A stretch of 45,786 nt of DNA from Acidimicrobiia bacterium (lineage in GTDB: Bacteria; Actinomycetota; Acidimicrobiia; Acidimicrobiales; Poriferisodalaceae), in the NCBI GenBank assembly GCA_022826045.1, contig JAJDVQ010000014.1, positions 1-45,786 of the forward strand, given 5' to 3'. The notes under the pieces are model-generated. The model saw only the letters and a program-made list of their open reading frames with translations. It was not told the origin of the DNA and searched no databases. The position numbers and the translations under genes were made by a program. Below, piece by piece: positions 22,945-30,593 of the stretch; position 1 is the stretch's first letter, and each line of letters begins with the position of its first letter.

Positions 22945-23736
22945 TCATAGCGGGCGCGACGAGGTCGGGGAACCGGGCGGCGGGCCTGCAGAGGTGAAGC
23001 GAGTGTCCGGCGGGTCGATGGCCCATGCAGCGTCTTGATCCCAGCGGTCCTCATACACCAGCTCACGCAGCGGCCGTCGCCGCACCGGCCCGTGGCGCCC
23101 TGCGGGCCGCCCGAGCGGGATGGTGGCGTGGATTGCCACGCCCTCTGGGATGCCGAGCAGCTCGCGCAGCTCGTCCTCGACGTCGCGATGCCAGCCGGTG
23201 ATGACGCCGCCATAGCCGAGCGCCCGTGCCGCCAGCAACAGATTCTGCACCGCCGGGTACACCGATGCGCCCTCGGTGAACGTGGGCTTTCGGTAGCGCA
23301 CCAAGCACGCCAGGATCACCGCCGGCGTCTCTTCGAAGTGGTCCACGAAGTGCTGCATGGTGCGAGCCATGCGGGTTTTGGGCGAGTCGTCGGCAGCACC
23401 GGATCCCTGCGTGTAGCCGTCGTCGGAGCGTTTCGCATTCCAGCCATCGCGAAAGCACTGGCCGAGCAGGGCCTTCGCCTGCTGCGCCGCCGGCCCGTCG
23501 CGCAGCACCACGAAGCGGAACATCTGCCGGTTGGAGCCGCTGGGCGCCCGGCTGGCATGCCACAGGATCGACGCCAGATCCTCGTCGGGTATCGGCTCGG
23601 GCAGATAGCGGCGGATTGCTCGGGTCGTCGCCAGACCCTCGAGCAGCCCGATCGGCTCCGGCTCGGCTCCGGCCACGGACCCGGCGTCGGCTTCGCTCCT
23701 GCTGTCAGCGCCCATTCCATCTGCGGCTTCACTCAT
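22945..23736 (-). CDS. Nitroreductase family protein
   Basis: 263 residues. FMN-dependent nitroreductase fold: TTRAIRRYLPEPIPDEDL, HASRAPSGSNRQMFRFVVL (FMN phosphate binding), VYPAVQNLLLAARALGYGG and GIPEGVAIHATIPLGRPAG. It reduces nitroaromatics, quinones or enones with NAD(P)H; substrate unknown. ATG 23736 precedes a short disordered Ala/Asp/Glu-rich leader. It lies 34 bp downstream of the CLC gene on the same strand. Confidence 0.9.
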   Translation of the reverse strand: MSEAADGMGADSRSEADAGSVAGAEPEPIGLLEGLATTRAIRRYLPEPIPDEDLASILWHASRAPSGSNRQMFRFVVLRDGPAAQQAKALLGQCFRDGWNAKRSDDGYTQGSGAADDSPKTRMARTMQHFVDHFEETPAVILACLVRYRKPTFTEGASVYPAVQNLLLAARALGYGGVITGWHRDVEDELRELLGIPEGVAIHATIPLGRPAGRHGPVRRRPLRELVYEDRWDQDAAWAIDPPDTRFTSAGPPPGSPTSSRPL

Positions 23737-23770
23737 CCTCGGCCTCGCTTGTGTGTTTCGGTGGAGAACT

Positions 23771-25444
23771 TCAGCGGTCGCCCTGTGTCTCGTTGAGGAA
23801 GTCCACCAGCTTGACGATGGCATTCTCGGTGACGACGCCCGCGATGCGCCCGCCGCTGTCGATCACGGGGTAGAGCTCGATCTCGGCGTCTGCCATTGCC
23901 TCGGTGACCTCGCGCAGTGTCCACGACGGGCGCGCCGGGGTGATGTCGGCCGTCATCACCTCGCCGCACGTCACCGACATCCAGTCGTTGCGTTCCACAT
24001 CGCGGGTATCGCTCAGTCGTATCACGCCGAGGAATTCCCGTTCGGGTCCGATCACGATGGCTTCGAGCTGCTTGCGCGGCAGTGCCACTCCCCACACGAA
24101 GTCGGCGAGCGGGGCATCGGCCTTCACGGTCGGCACCTCGGTGGACATGGCGGAGTTGACCGGCATCTCCAAGCGCCGTTCGAGATGTCCCGTGCGGCTG
24201 TCGCGCTGGAACTGCGAGACCGAGGCATTGCCGATGAGCACCTGCGACACCGCCACTGCCACCAGCGCGGGCACGACGAACAGCGGCGCGCCGGTGGACT
24301 CGGCCACGAACATCACCCCGGCCAGGGGAGTGCGGTAGCCGGCCGCCAGGAACGCGGCCACGCCGATGAAGGGAAAGAACGCCAGCGACTCGGGCCCCAG
24401 CTCGATCCAGCCGCCGACCAGGCGACCCACGATCAGGCCGAACACCGCGAGCGGGATGAACACGCCGCCCACGCCGCCTCCGGCCAGCACCGTCGACGTC
24501 GCCATCATGCGTGTGGCCAGCAACAACCCCAGCAGCCACAGCGATGCCTCGGGGTTGAGTGCCCAGTCCACCAGCTGACCCTCGGCCGTCGGACCCAGCG
24601 ACAGCGGTGCATCGAACACCAACTCGCAGAGTGCGGCGAGACCGATCAGGATCCCCCCGCTGCCGAGCGCAATCAGCCACCACGGGCGTTCCGAGCCGTG
24701 GATTCGCTTGGCGATCGCCAGCACCCGGCAGAACCCCGATGCCAAGAGCCCGCACAGAGCGCCGACCAGGGCGGCGCCCAGCAGTTCCTGGCGGCCGAAC
24801 TGGACGCTCACCATCTCGGTGCCGATCTCGAAGGGACGGTCGTCGAAACCGGTGACCAGCACGTACACGACGTAGCTGGAAGCGCTGGAGAGCAGGGCGG
24901 GCAGCAGTGCCCTGCGGCCCAAGTCGCTGCGGTAGGGGGCTTCGAGCGCGAACAGCACACCGGTGGCGGGCGCCTGGAAGATCGCACTGACACCTGCGGC
25001 GGCACCCGCCACGAGCAGCGCGTATCCCTCCCGGCCGCGGAACAGCCGGCGGACCACCCGCTGCATCGCGTTGCCGGCCGTGGCGCCGGCGTAAATGGAC
25101 GGACCCTCGAGGCCGACCGCGCCGCCGGAGCCCACGGTCACGATGCCGGCAACCAGCCGGGCGGGCAGGTCCCTGAACCGCATCGGATGGTTGCGGTCGT
25201 GGAAGGACCGGATGTACTCCTCGGAGGTGGACGGCGCGAGCCGGCGGCCGGCATCGGCCCAGCGCAGCATGATGACGGCGCCCCACAGCCCGAGCGCGGG
25301 AGCGATCATCCGCTGCCAGGGCGGCAGGTGCAGCACCCGCTCGAGCAGCACCTTCTCGGTCAGCACGGCGACTGCGGCCACGATGAAGCCGGTGACGACG
25401 CCCACGGCGACATATGTCGCGAAGCGAAGCAGCCGGTTTCTCAT
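23771..25444 (-). CDS. CLC-family chloride channel/transporter with CBS domains
   Basis: 557 residues. The membrane part (1 to about 410) has the CLC selectivity motifs: GSGGAVGLEGPS with the gating glutamate, and GGGVGGVFIPLAVFG. At the position of the internal proton glutamate of CLC transporters (LFxxEE) it reads LFALEAP, so the second Glu is Ala; this could mean channel-like or altered coupling. The C-terminal CBS pair (about 425-550) has VPTVKADAPLADFV and VMTADITPARPSW, probable nucleotide sensors. Confidence 0.92.
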   Translation of the reverse strand: MRNRLLRFATYVAVGVVTGFIVAAVAVLTEKVLLERVLHLPPWQRMIAPALGLWGAVIMLRWADAGRRLAPSTSEEYIRSFHDRNHPMRFRDLPARLVAGIVTVGSGGAVGLEGPSIYAGATAGNAMQRVVRRLFRGREGYALLVAGAAAGVSAIFQAPATGVLFALEAPYRSDLGRRALLPALLSSASSYVVYVLVTGFDDRPFEIGTEMVSVQFGRQELLGAALVGALCGLLASGFCRVLAIAKRIHGSERPWWLIALGSGGILIGLAALCELVFDAPLSLGPTAEGQLVDWALNPEASLWLLGLLLATRMMATSTVLAGGGVGGVFIPLAVFGLIVGRLVGGWIELGPESLAFFPFIGVAAFLAAGYRTPLAGVMFVAESTGAPLFVVPALVAVAVSQVLIGNASVSQFQRDSRTGHLERRLEMPVNSAMSTEVPTVKADAPLADFVWGVALPRKQLEAIVIGPEREFLGVIRLSDTRDVERNDWMSVTCGEVMTADITPARPSWTLREVTEAMADAEIELYPVIDSGGRIAGVVTENAIVKLVDFLNETQGDR

Positions 25445-25478
25445 GCAGGTCGTTTCACTTCGAACGGATACGAGGTGC

Positions 25479-25568
25479 GGAGAGGGTGGGATTCGAACCC
25501 ACGAACCACCTTGCGGCAGTTACTTCCTTAGCAGGGAAGCGCCTTCAACCTGACTCGGCCACCTCTCC
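25479..25568 (-). tRNA. tRNA-Ser (anticodon GCT)
   Basis: A 90-nt class II tRNA on the minus strand. Acceptor GGAGAGG pairs with CCTCTCC. The anticodon arm is CTTCC-CTGCTAA-GGAAG (anticodon GCT), with a long variable arm and T loop GGTTCGAATCC. Confidence 0.95.
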
Positions 25569-25683
25569 AAGCGCAGCCAGCCGAAAGCAGCGAGTGCGCC
25601 GACTCAAGATAGCCCCGCACGGGGGCCGACCGCGATGCCGCCGGCCGCCGGTGCCAGCGAGACCTGCCGGTAGCTTGGCCGAC

Positions 25684-25768
25684 GGAGGGGTGGCAGAGCG
25701 GACGATTGCGACGGTCTTGAAAACCGTTGAGGCGCAAGCCTCCGGGGGTTCGAATCCCCCTCCCTCCG
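25684..25768 (+). tRNA. tRNA-Ser (anticodon TGA)
   Basis: An 85-nt class II tRNA. Acceptor GGAGGGG pairs with TCCCTCC (one G-T). The anticodon arm is ACGGT-CTTGAAA-ACCGT (anticodon TGA), with a long variable arm and T loop GGTTCGAATCC. It is divergent from the tRNA-Ser(GCT) 115 bp upstream. Confidence 0.95.
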
Positions 25769-25794
25769 CACTGAGGCAGAGCCAATCGCCCGGC

Positions 25795-26061
25795 TCAGGG
25801 GCTTCGGTAGACGTCGCGGCGATGGCCTATCCGGACGACTTGGATCACGAGCCGGTCATCGATGACCTCGTACACGATCCGGTAGTCGCCGACCCGAACC
25901 CGATACACAGAGGCCTCGCCGGCGAGCTTGACGCAGCCGGGAGGACGTGGCTCGCCAGCGAGCAGGTCGATCACTGCCCGAACGCGGAGCTGGTCGGCGC
26001 GTTCGAGCGCGGCGATCGCCTTGACCGCCCGGCGCGAGATCTCGACCCTGCACTGACTCAT
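25795..26061 (-). CDS. RelE-type mRNA interferase toxin
   Basis: 88 residues, typical RelE/ParE size and pattern: an N-terminal strand and helix (VEISRRAVKAIAAL), RAVIDLLAGEPRP, GCVKLAGEASVYRVRVGDYRIVYE and the C-terminal VIQVVRIGHRRDVYR. RelE relatives cut mRNA in the ribosomal A site. It begins 12 bp after its antitoxin gene. Confidence 0.92.
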   Translation of the reverse strand: MSQCRVEISRRAVKAIAALERADQLRVRAVIDLLAGEPRPPGCVKLAGEASVYRVRVGDYRIVYEVIDDRLVIQVVRIGHRRDVYRSP

Positions 26062-26073
26062 TGATGTGCCAGC

Positions 26074-26325
26074 TCAATCGAGCCCGAGCGCAGCCTTGAC
26101 TTCCTCCCAAGGCACGTAGTCATCTTCGGCTCGGGCCGCGTCGAGCTCACGACGGTCCTCGGCCTCATCGGCGCGGTCGACGAGTTCATCGAACGCGTCG
26201 GCGCCCAGAATCACTGCGACGCGACGGCCACGCCGCGTCACGGAAATCGGCTGGCCGGACCTGCTGGCCTCGGTGATCACCTCGGCCAGGCGATTCCGCG
26301 CATCGCTGAATGCGATCTCCGTCAT
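26074..26325 (-). CDS. Phd/YefM-family antitoxin
   Basis: 83 residues. The N-terminal Phd/YefM DNA-binding fold is IAFSDARNRLAEVITEASRSG followed by PISVTRRGRRVAVILGADAFDEL; the C-terminus is acidic and toxin-binding (AEDDYVPWEEVKAALGLD). ATG 26325 follows a TACAAT box by 6 nt; an upstream in-frame start lies inside the operator and is rejected. Confidence 0.92.
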   Translation of the reverse strand: MTEIAFSDARNRLAEVITEASRSGQPISVTRRGRRVAVILGADAFDELVDRADEAEDRRELDAARAEDDYVPWEEVKAALGLD

Positions 26326-26342
26326 GTACGAATTGTACAATC
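26326..26342 (-). promoter_or_regulatory. Promoter/operator of the YefM-RelE pair
   Basis: Minus strand: TGTAC-AATTC-GTACA, an inverted repeat overlapping a -10 box TACAAT (26332-26337) located 6 nt before ATG 26325. The TGTACA core resembles YefM operators described for yefM-yoeB. Confidence 0.5.
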
Positions 26343-26610
26343 ACAGCACTTGTGCGAGAGCACCTGCCCGTGGATGGCTGCTTCAGGCGAGGGCGCGGGT
26401 AGCAGTCGCCACCGTGGGCACCAGGATGAAGCGGAAGCCCGCTCCGGCACTGTGCAAGGGCGGCGTTGTGCTGGCGTGACATGGCTGGAGTAGCTAGCAC
26501 GCGTGAGAACCCGGGGCCATCCTCGGTTTGGCATTGCCTTGATGTGACGCTCGTGTCGTGCGGACAAACCCGCGGGAGCAATTGCAGAGAGCGCAACGCC
26601 TGGTTGGCGG
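26343..26610. other. Intergenic region, nothing recognised
   Basis: About 270 bp upstream of the YefM promoter and downstream of the nuclease gene. I find no convincing reading frame, tRNA or hairpin with a T-run. Confidence 0.4.
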
Positions 26611-27711
26611 CTAACTGATGCTGCTGACCTCTAACGCCATCTCGACCGTTTCGATTGTGCGTTCATCTGTCAGCCGGCATGCGGTGACTTGTGACGAGAA
26701 GAGGCCCGCTCCGGGTACGGCCTGATCGATCGGCACAACCTTGGCCCATTCGACGGGTACCACCATCTCAGTCCTCTTGTGATCGTCCGATAATGCGTTA
26801 TCTCTGAAGTTGTCGTCGACTTCGGTCTGGTCCAGCAACGAACGGCTCTCGCCGCCGACTATCACCTTGGCGTCCCGCGCGGGGATCATTTCGCCGGTGA
26901 CCTGGGCTATGCCCACGTACCCCGCACCACCCACGTACGCGAACACGCGATTGCCCGGTTTGAGATTGCGCAGTGGCTTCCAATACCACTCTCCACCACC
27001 GGCGTTGAGATACCCGTGCTCGCGAGCTATCTGATAGCGCACACGCTCGCCGGCGACACTGCCCAAGATGACGTAGTAGTCGCGGCCGTTCCAAGGTCGC
27101 CGCTTGCTGCGTGATGTCCGTCGAGCTGTGCTGTCTGAGGGTTGAGGTTCGCGCAGCCACGTACGCGCCAAGTACTTGCGGTCCTCCTCGGCGAAGTGCC
27201 GAAAAAAGACGGCGCTGATCGGCACCTCGTATGACTCGGCGAGGAATCGCACGATGCGCTCTGAGGCTGCGTCGAGCTCAGAGGCGACGATCGTGAACTG
27301 CTGCTCGGAGTTCACGACGTCGGGCAGCGGGCTTGCGAAGCACTCAGCGAATTCGACTTCAAGGGTTGTGTCCTCGCCGCGGTACTCGGTGAAAATCTGC
27401 TCGATATCGCTGAGGCTCAGTGCCTCCGCCCACGACCCGTAGTCGAGCACCTGCGCCACGACGGAACGCGCAGTGCGGTCTCGCTTGAGTTCAAGAACAT
27501 GCACCCTGCCTTCCGCGTCGAGTCCCAGCAGGTCCACCACCCCGCCGAAGTCCGTCGTCACCTGTCTGCCGACTATGAGCAGCTCCATCCCAAGTATCGA
27601 CGGTGTTCGAGCGAGCATGTCCTCCAAGCGCTCCTCGGAGTCCAAAGTCGACGCCCCAAGCGGGAGCGGATCGGTTTCAGTCATCCGCCAAATGGCCATC
27701 TCGACTGGCAC
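26611..27711 (-). CDS. PD-(D/E)XK nuclease (NucS-like) fused to an EVE/PUA-like domain
   Basis: 366 residues. The N-terminal part (about 20-190) is a NucS/DUF91-type endonuclease: Glu near 27-30, D60 (GGVVD), E74 and K76 in VHVLELKRD, and Q87, a complete PD-(D/E)XK active site. A basic linker (RRTSRSKRRPWNGR) leads to a C-terminal PUA/EVE-like fold (about 210-330: DYYVILG, HGYLNAGGGEWYWKPL, LKPGNRVFAYVGGAGYVGIA). EVE folds often read modified bases. GTG 27711 is preceded by AGGGAGG at 4 nt. It stands alone with no methyltransferase nearby, as a type IV restriction enzyme would; a repair role like NucS is the alternative. Confidence 0.8.
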   Translation of the reverse strand: MPVEMAIWRMTETDPLPLGASTLDSEERLEDMLARTPSILGMELLIVGRQVTTDFGGVVDLLGLDAEGRVHVLELKRDRTARSVVAQVLDYGSWAEALSLSDIEQIFTEYRGEDTTLEVEFAECFASPLPDVVNSEQQFTIVASELDAASERIVRFLAESYEVPISAVFFRHFAEEDRKYLARTWLREPQPSDSTARRTSRSKRRPWNGRDYYVILGSVAGERVRYQIAREHGYLNAGGGEWYWKPLRNLKPGNRVFAYVGGAGYVGIAQVTGEMIPARDAKVIVGGESRSLLDQTEVDDNFRDNALSDDHKRTEMVVPVEWAKVVPIDQAVPGAGLFSSQVTACRLTDERTIETVEMALEVSSIS

Positions 27712-28247
27712 GGTTCCTCCCTGAATGACACCCGCTCCGGTCAGACCGCGGGGACTGACACCGTACGGCACAAGGGCACCACAACATGCGTCCGGCCGTG
27801 TCCCAACAGCGGTGAACCGTGCCAAGAGCATGCGCCAATAGGCGCTGACCTGCGGAAACTCTGTGTCCAACAACTTGCTCTCTGGGCCTCTGACCTGCGG
27901 GTTTGAAGCCGAGGTCGACATCAAGCACGAAATACACTGAAATCTGCGTCACCTATCGGGCGCGGCCCCTTAGCCAACTCGTTCATCAGGAAGCTGCGCC
28001 CGTGGTCATCAGTTATCCGCGACGGCGCGTGCCCGGAATGGGCAATCACCCCAGCCGAGTTCGGTGCCGATTCTGAGGTTGTACGCCGACTCACGGTTCG
28101 CCCAGATCACCAACTCCGACCTGAATGCCGTCGACATGGGTCTCGCCGACGTCACCCGGCTCGCTATCCCCGCGCTGATGTTCGAGGTCGAAGCCATTGC
28201 TGCCGATCGAGATGGGCGCCTCCCCAGTTGCGACAAGGTGTAGCGTA
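27712..28247. other. Intergenic region with possible gene remnant
   Basis: About 540 bp between the divergent nuclease and VapBC genes. The first 200 bp show nothing I can support. From about 27960 two plus-strand frames look coding in succession, the second ending at 28243 (listed separately). The promoter of the nuclease gene should lie near 27720-27780 but no clear hexamers stand out. Confidence 0.35.
28018..28243 (+). pseudogene. Possible frameshifted remnant of a RidA-like gene
   Basis: In one frame the sequence reads RDGACPEWAITPAEFGADSEVV. Shortly after, the adjacent frame takes over with RLYADSRFAQ, then ADVTRLAIPALMFEVEAIAA and a TAG at 28241-28243. The last segment resembles the C-terminal strand of RidA/YjgF proteins (V..LA.P..L(V/F)E(I/V)EA.A). 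No start codon or intact frame joins them. This is a tentative reading. Confidence 0.25.
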
Positions 28248-28276
28248 CACAGTTGCTGTGATGCTGTGAGTCACAG
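28248..28276 (+). promoter_or_regulatory. Two palindromes upstream of vapBC
   Basis: CACAG-TTG-CTGTG at 28248-28260 and CTGTGA-G-TCACAG at 28264-28276. Both are perfect 13-bp palindromes with centres 16 bp apart, about 80 bp upstream of the antitoxin start. They are likely VapBC operators. Confidence 0.5.
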
Positions 28277-28353
28277 TCAGGCTGCGCAGGCAGTCCGACG
28301 GCATGGCCCAGGTGCCGCCCGCCCGCCGATGTGCCAGCGCCGGAGGAGACACT

Positions 28354-28644
28354 GTGAGAAACATCACCGTCTCGGTCGACGACGAGACGCATCGGCTGGC
28401 CCGGGTGCGCGCCGCCGAGCAGGACACCTCGGTCTCGGCGCTGGTCCGCGACTTCCTGCGACGGTTGGCTGATGGTGACGCTGCGATCATTTCAAGCGGC
28501 AGCGAAGACAACGCTGACGCGGCAAGCCAACGGCGCGCCCGTCTCTTGGCGGTCATCGAAGACATAACCGCAGCCGGCGGCGGGCTGCTCATGTCGGAGA
28601 ATCTGCCACGCGATCAGCTCCACGACCGGCATGCGCTTCGTTGA
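28354..28644 (+). CDS. vapB: VapB-type antitoxin (ribbon-helix-helix)
   Basis: 96 residues. The N-terminus MRNITVSVDDETHRLARVRAAEQDTSVSALVRDFLRR is a ribbon-helix-helix DNA-binding domain; the rest is the toxin-binding tail. GTG 28354 is preceded by GGAGGAG at about 6 nt. Its 3' end overlaps vapC by 14 nt, typical of coupled VapBC pairs. Confidence 0.85.
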   Translation: MRNITVSVDDETHRLARVRAAEQDTSVSALVRDFLRRLADGDAAIISSGSEDNADAASQRRARLLAVIEDITAAGGGLLMSENLPRDQLHDRHALR

Positions 28645-29083
28645 CACCAACGTGTTGCTGTATGCCGTCAGCTTCTCCGACGCAGAGCACGACAAGCGGG
28701 GGCGCGCCATAGAGGTTCTCACCCGAGATGACCTGGCGCTGTCGGTGCAGGTGATGGCAGAGTTCTATAACCAAGCGACACACCGTCGCCGCACGCGTGT
28801 GCTGTCTCCCGAACAGGCTCTTGCGTTTCTGAGCGGCATCGAAGCAGCAAAGATCCAGCCGGTGACGGTCGAGGTATTCGAGCTTGGCGTCGCCATCAGC
28901 GAACAAGTCGGGCTGTCATATTGGGACGGCGCAATCTTGGCCGCCGCGAAGCTGGCGGGCTGCGACGCGGTCTATTCCGAGGACATGAGCGCGGAGCAGG
29001 ACTACGACGGCCTGCGGGTGATAAATCCGTTCGCAGGTCTTTGGCACGCGGCGCCTCGGACCCAATTCCTGCACCAGAATTGA
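28631..29083 (+). CDS. vapC: VapC-type PIN ribonuclease toxin
   Basis: 150 residues. PIN domain with acidic residues in RFVDTNVLLYAV (D5), VMAEFYNQA (Glu near 44), SYWDGAILAAAKLAGCD (Asp near 99) and VYSEDM (Asp near 117). VapC toxins cut tRNA or 23S rRNA. It overlaps vapB by 14 nt. Confidence 0.92.
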   Translation: MRFVDTNVLLYAVSFSDAEHDKRGRAIEVLTRDDLALSVQVMAEFYNQATHRRRTRVLSPEQALAFLSGIEAAKIQPVTVEVFELGVAISEQVGLSYWDGAILAAAKLAGCDAVYSEDMSAEQDYDGLRVINPFAGLWHAAPRTQFLHQN

Positions 29084-29114
29084 CTCTGGCTGTGCCGGCT
29101 CAGGAGCGTCACCG

Positions 29115-30578
29115 ATGAATGACACCATTCCCAATCCGACAGAACACAACCAGTGGTACCCGTTCGCCAACCGGCCCCTGCCGTCGGAGGTGGACGGCCA
29201 GGCGGTCAACCCGGCCGCCATCCCGGTGTTCGACGCTGTGCCGCTGCCGCCCCGGGCCCGTTTCGTGGTGGTGGGTGCGGGCGTGCACGGGCTGTCGAGC
29301 GCCTACCACTTGGCCATGTACCTCGAGCGCACGGGCAAGGGCTCGGGCAGCGATGTGGTGCTGATCGACAAGCAGGGTCCTGGCGCAGGCGCCACCGGGC
29401 TGGCCTGCGGCTGTGTCCGCAACATGTACATGACCGGGCCGCTGCACGCCATCCTGCGAGCCAGCGTGGAGGTGTGGGAGTCCGACCCGGTGAACCTCGG
29501 CTTCCAGCAGGTCGGCTACGTGTCGGTGGGCGAGGCCAACCAGACCGACGACTATCTCAAGCTGCAGGTGTCTCAGGCAGCCAGCGGCTACCCCTCCGAC
29601 GTCTACACCGGTGCAGAGGCCCGCGCTTTCCTCACCAACCTGTGGCCCGACTTCACGACCGAGAACTGCGACGTGGTGCTGCACGAGCATCGCTCCGGCT
29701 ATGCCGGCACGCACCTGGCCGTGTGGGGCCTCGACCAGAAGTGCCGCCAGTGGGGCGTGCGGCGGGTGTACGGCGCCACCGTGACCGGCTACCAGTTCGA
29801 CAACTCGGGCTCGGTCACCGCGGTCGAGACCACCCAGGGGCCGATTGCGTGCGAGCAGGTCGTGGTGGGTGCGGGTGCGTGGACGCCGACGCACTGGGAA
29901 TGGCTGGGCGGCCCCAGCCAGCTCGACGTGCTGTATCCCGACGGCCACGTCGAATCCCAGATGGACATGTGGACCTACTGGCGGCTGCTCGAAGGCGAAG
30001 TGCTGCTGCCGCCCGGAGTCGACTTCCGCACTGCCCAGCACAAAGACTCGCCGGTGCTGCACGTCGAGCTCATGAACACGCCCGTGTACTCACCCGACGG
30101 CCGGTTCCTCAAGGACCACTTCTACTCCTATACGCGGTACGCGGCGGAGCGGGTGGGCGCCCCCGGTCTGCAGGGCGGCACGATCCCGATCAAGATCGGG
30201 CCGCGGGCGGCAGTGGAGCCCTACGGCCACCTGAACGACGAATACCAGGCCGAGGAGTGGTTCGCCGACTACTACTGCGCCACCCTGGGCATGCTGTTCA
30301 AGCGGCTGGAAGACCTGCGGCCGTACTTCAAGGAACGCCGCAACGGCGGCATCGGTGCCTTCACCCCCGACAACGTGCCGGTGTTCGACTACGTGGCCGA
30401 CAACGCCTGGGTCATCGCCGACTCCAACCACGGGTTCAAGATGATCGGTGTGGGCAAGCTCACCGCCGAGATGATGGTGCACGGCGACAAGCCCGACGAG
30501 CTCAAGCCGTTCACGCTCGACCGCTACCGCACCGGCGGCACCTTCGGCGACCGCAACTCCAACTGCCCCTGGGTCTAG
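29115..30578 (+). CDS. FAD-dependent oxidoreductase (DAO family)
   Basis: 487 residues. The Rossmann FAD motif VVVGAGVHGLSSAYHLA begins near residue 53. VLIDKQGPGAGATGLACGC follows, then the FAD-contacting CEQVVVGAGAWT and the C-terminal WVIADSNHGFKMIGVGKL. The fold matches glycine/sarcosine/dimethylglycine oxidases; the about 50-residue N-terminal extension before the FAD motif is unusual. AGGAG lies 8 nt before ATG 29115. The substrate is not evident, and the gene has no obvious operon partner. Confidence 0.85.
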   Translation: MNDTIPNPTEHNQWYPFANRPLPSEVDGQAVNPAAIPVFDAVPLPPRARFVVVGAGVHGLSSAYHLAMYLERTGKGSGSDVVLIDKQGPGAGATGLACGCVRNMYMTGPLHAILRASVEVWESDPVNLGFQQVGYVSVGEANQTDDYLKLQVSQAASGYPSDVYTGAEARAFLTNLWPDFTTENCDVVLHEHRSGYAGTHLAVWGLDQKCRQWGVRRVYGATVTGYQFDNSGSVTAVETTQGPIACEQVVVGAGAWTPTHWEWLGGPSQLDVLYPDGHVESQMDMWTYWRLLEGEVLLPPGVDFRTAQHKDSPVLHVELMNTPVYSPDGRFLKDHFYSYTRYAAERVGAPGLQGGTIPIKIGPRAAVEPYGHLNDEYQAEEWFADYYCATLGMLFKRLEDLRPYFKERRNGGIGAFTPDNVPVFDYVADNAWVIADSNHGFKMIGVGKLTAEMMVHGDKPDELKPFTLDRYRTGGTFGDRNSNCPWV

Positions 30579-30593
30579 CCCTCCCGGGGCTGA

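Noticed and set aside
23753..25531. 592-residue plus-strand frame opposite the CLC gene
   Set aside because: Gln/His/Arg-rich shadow; the minus strand encodes a complete CLC-CBS protein.
25570..25683. Phage attachment site between the two tRNA-Ser genes
   Set aside because: No duplicated tRNA 3' end or integrase gene is visible in the window.
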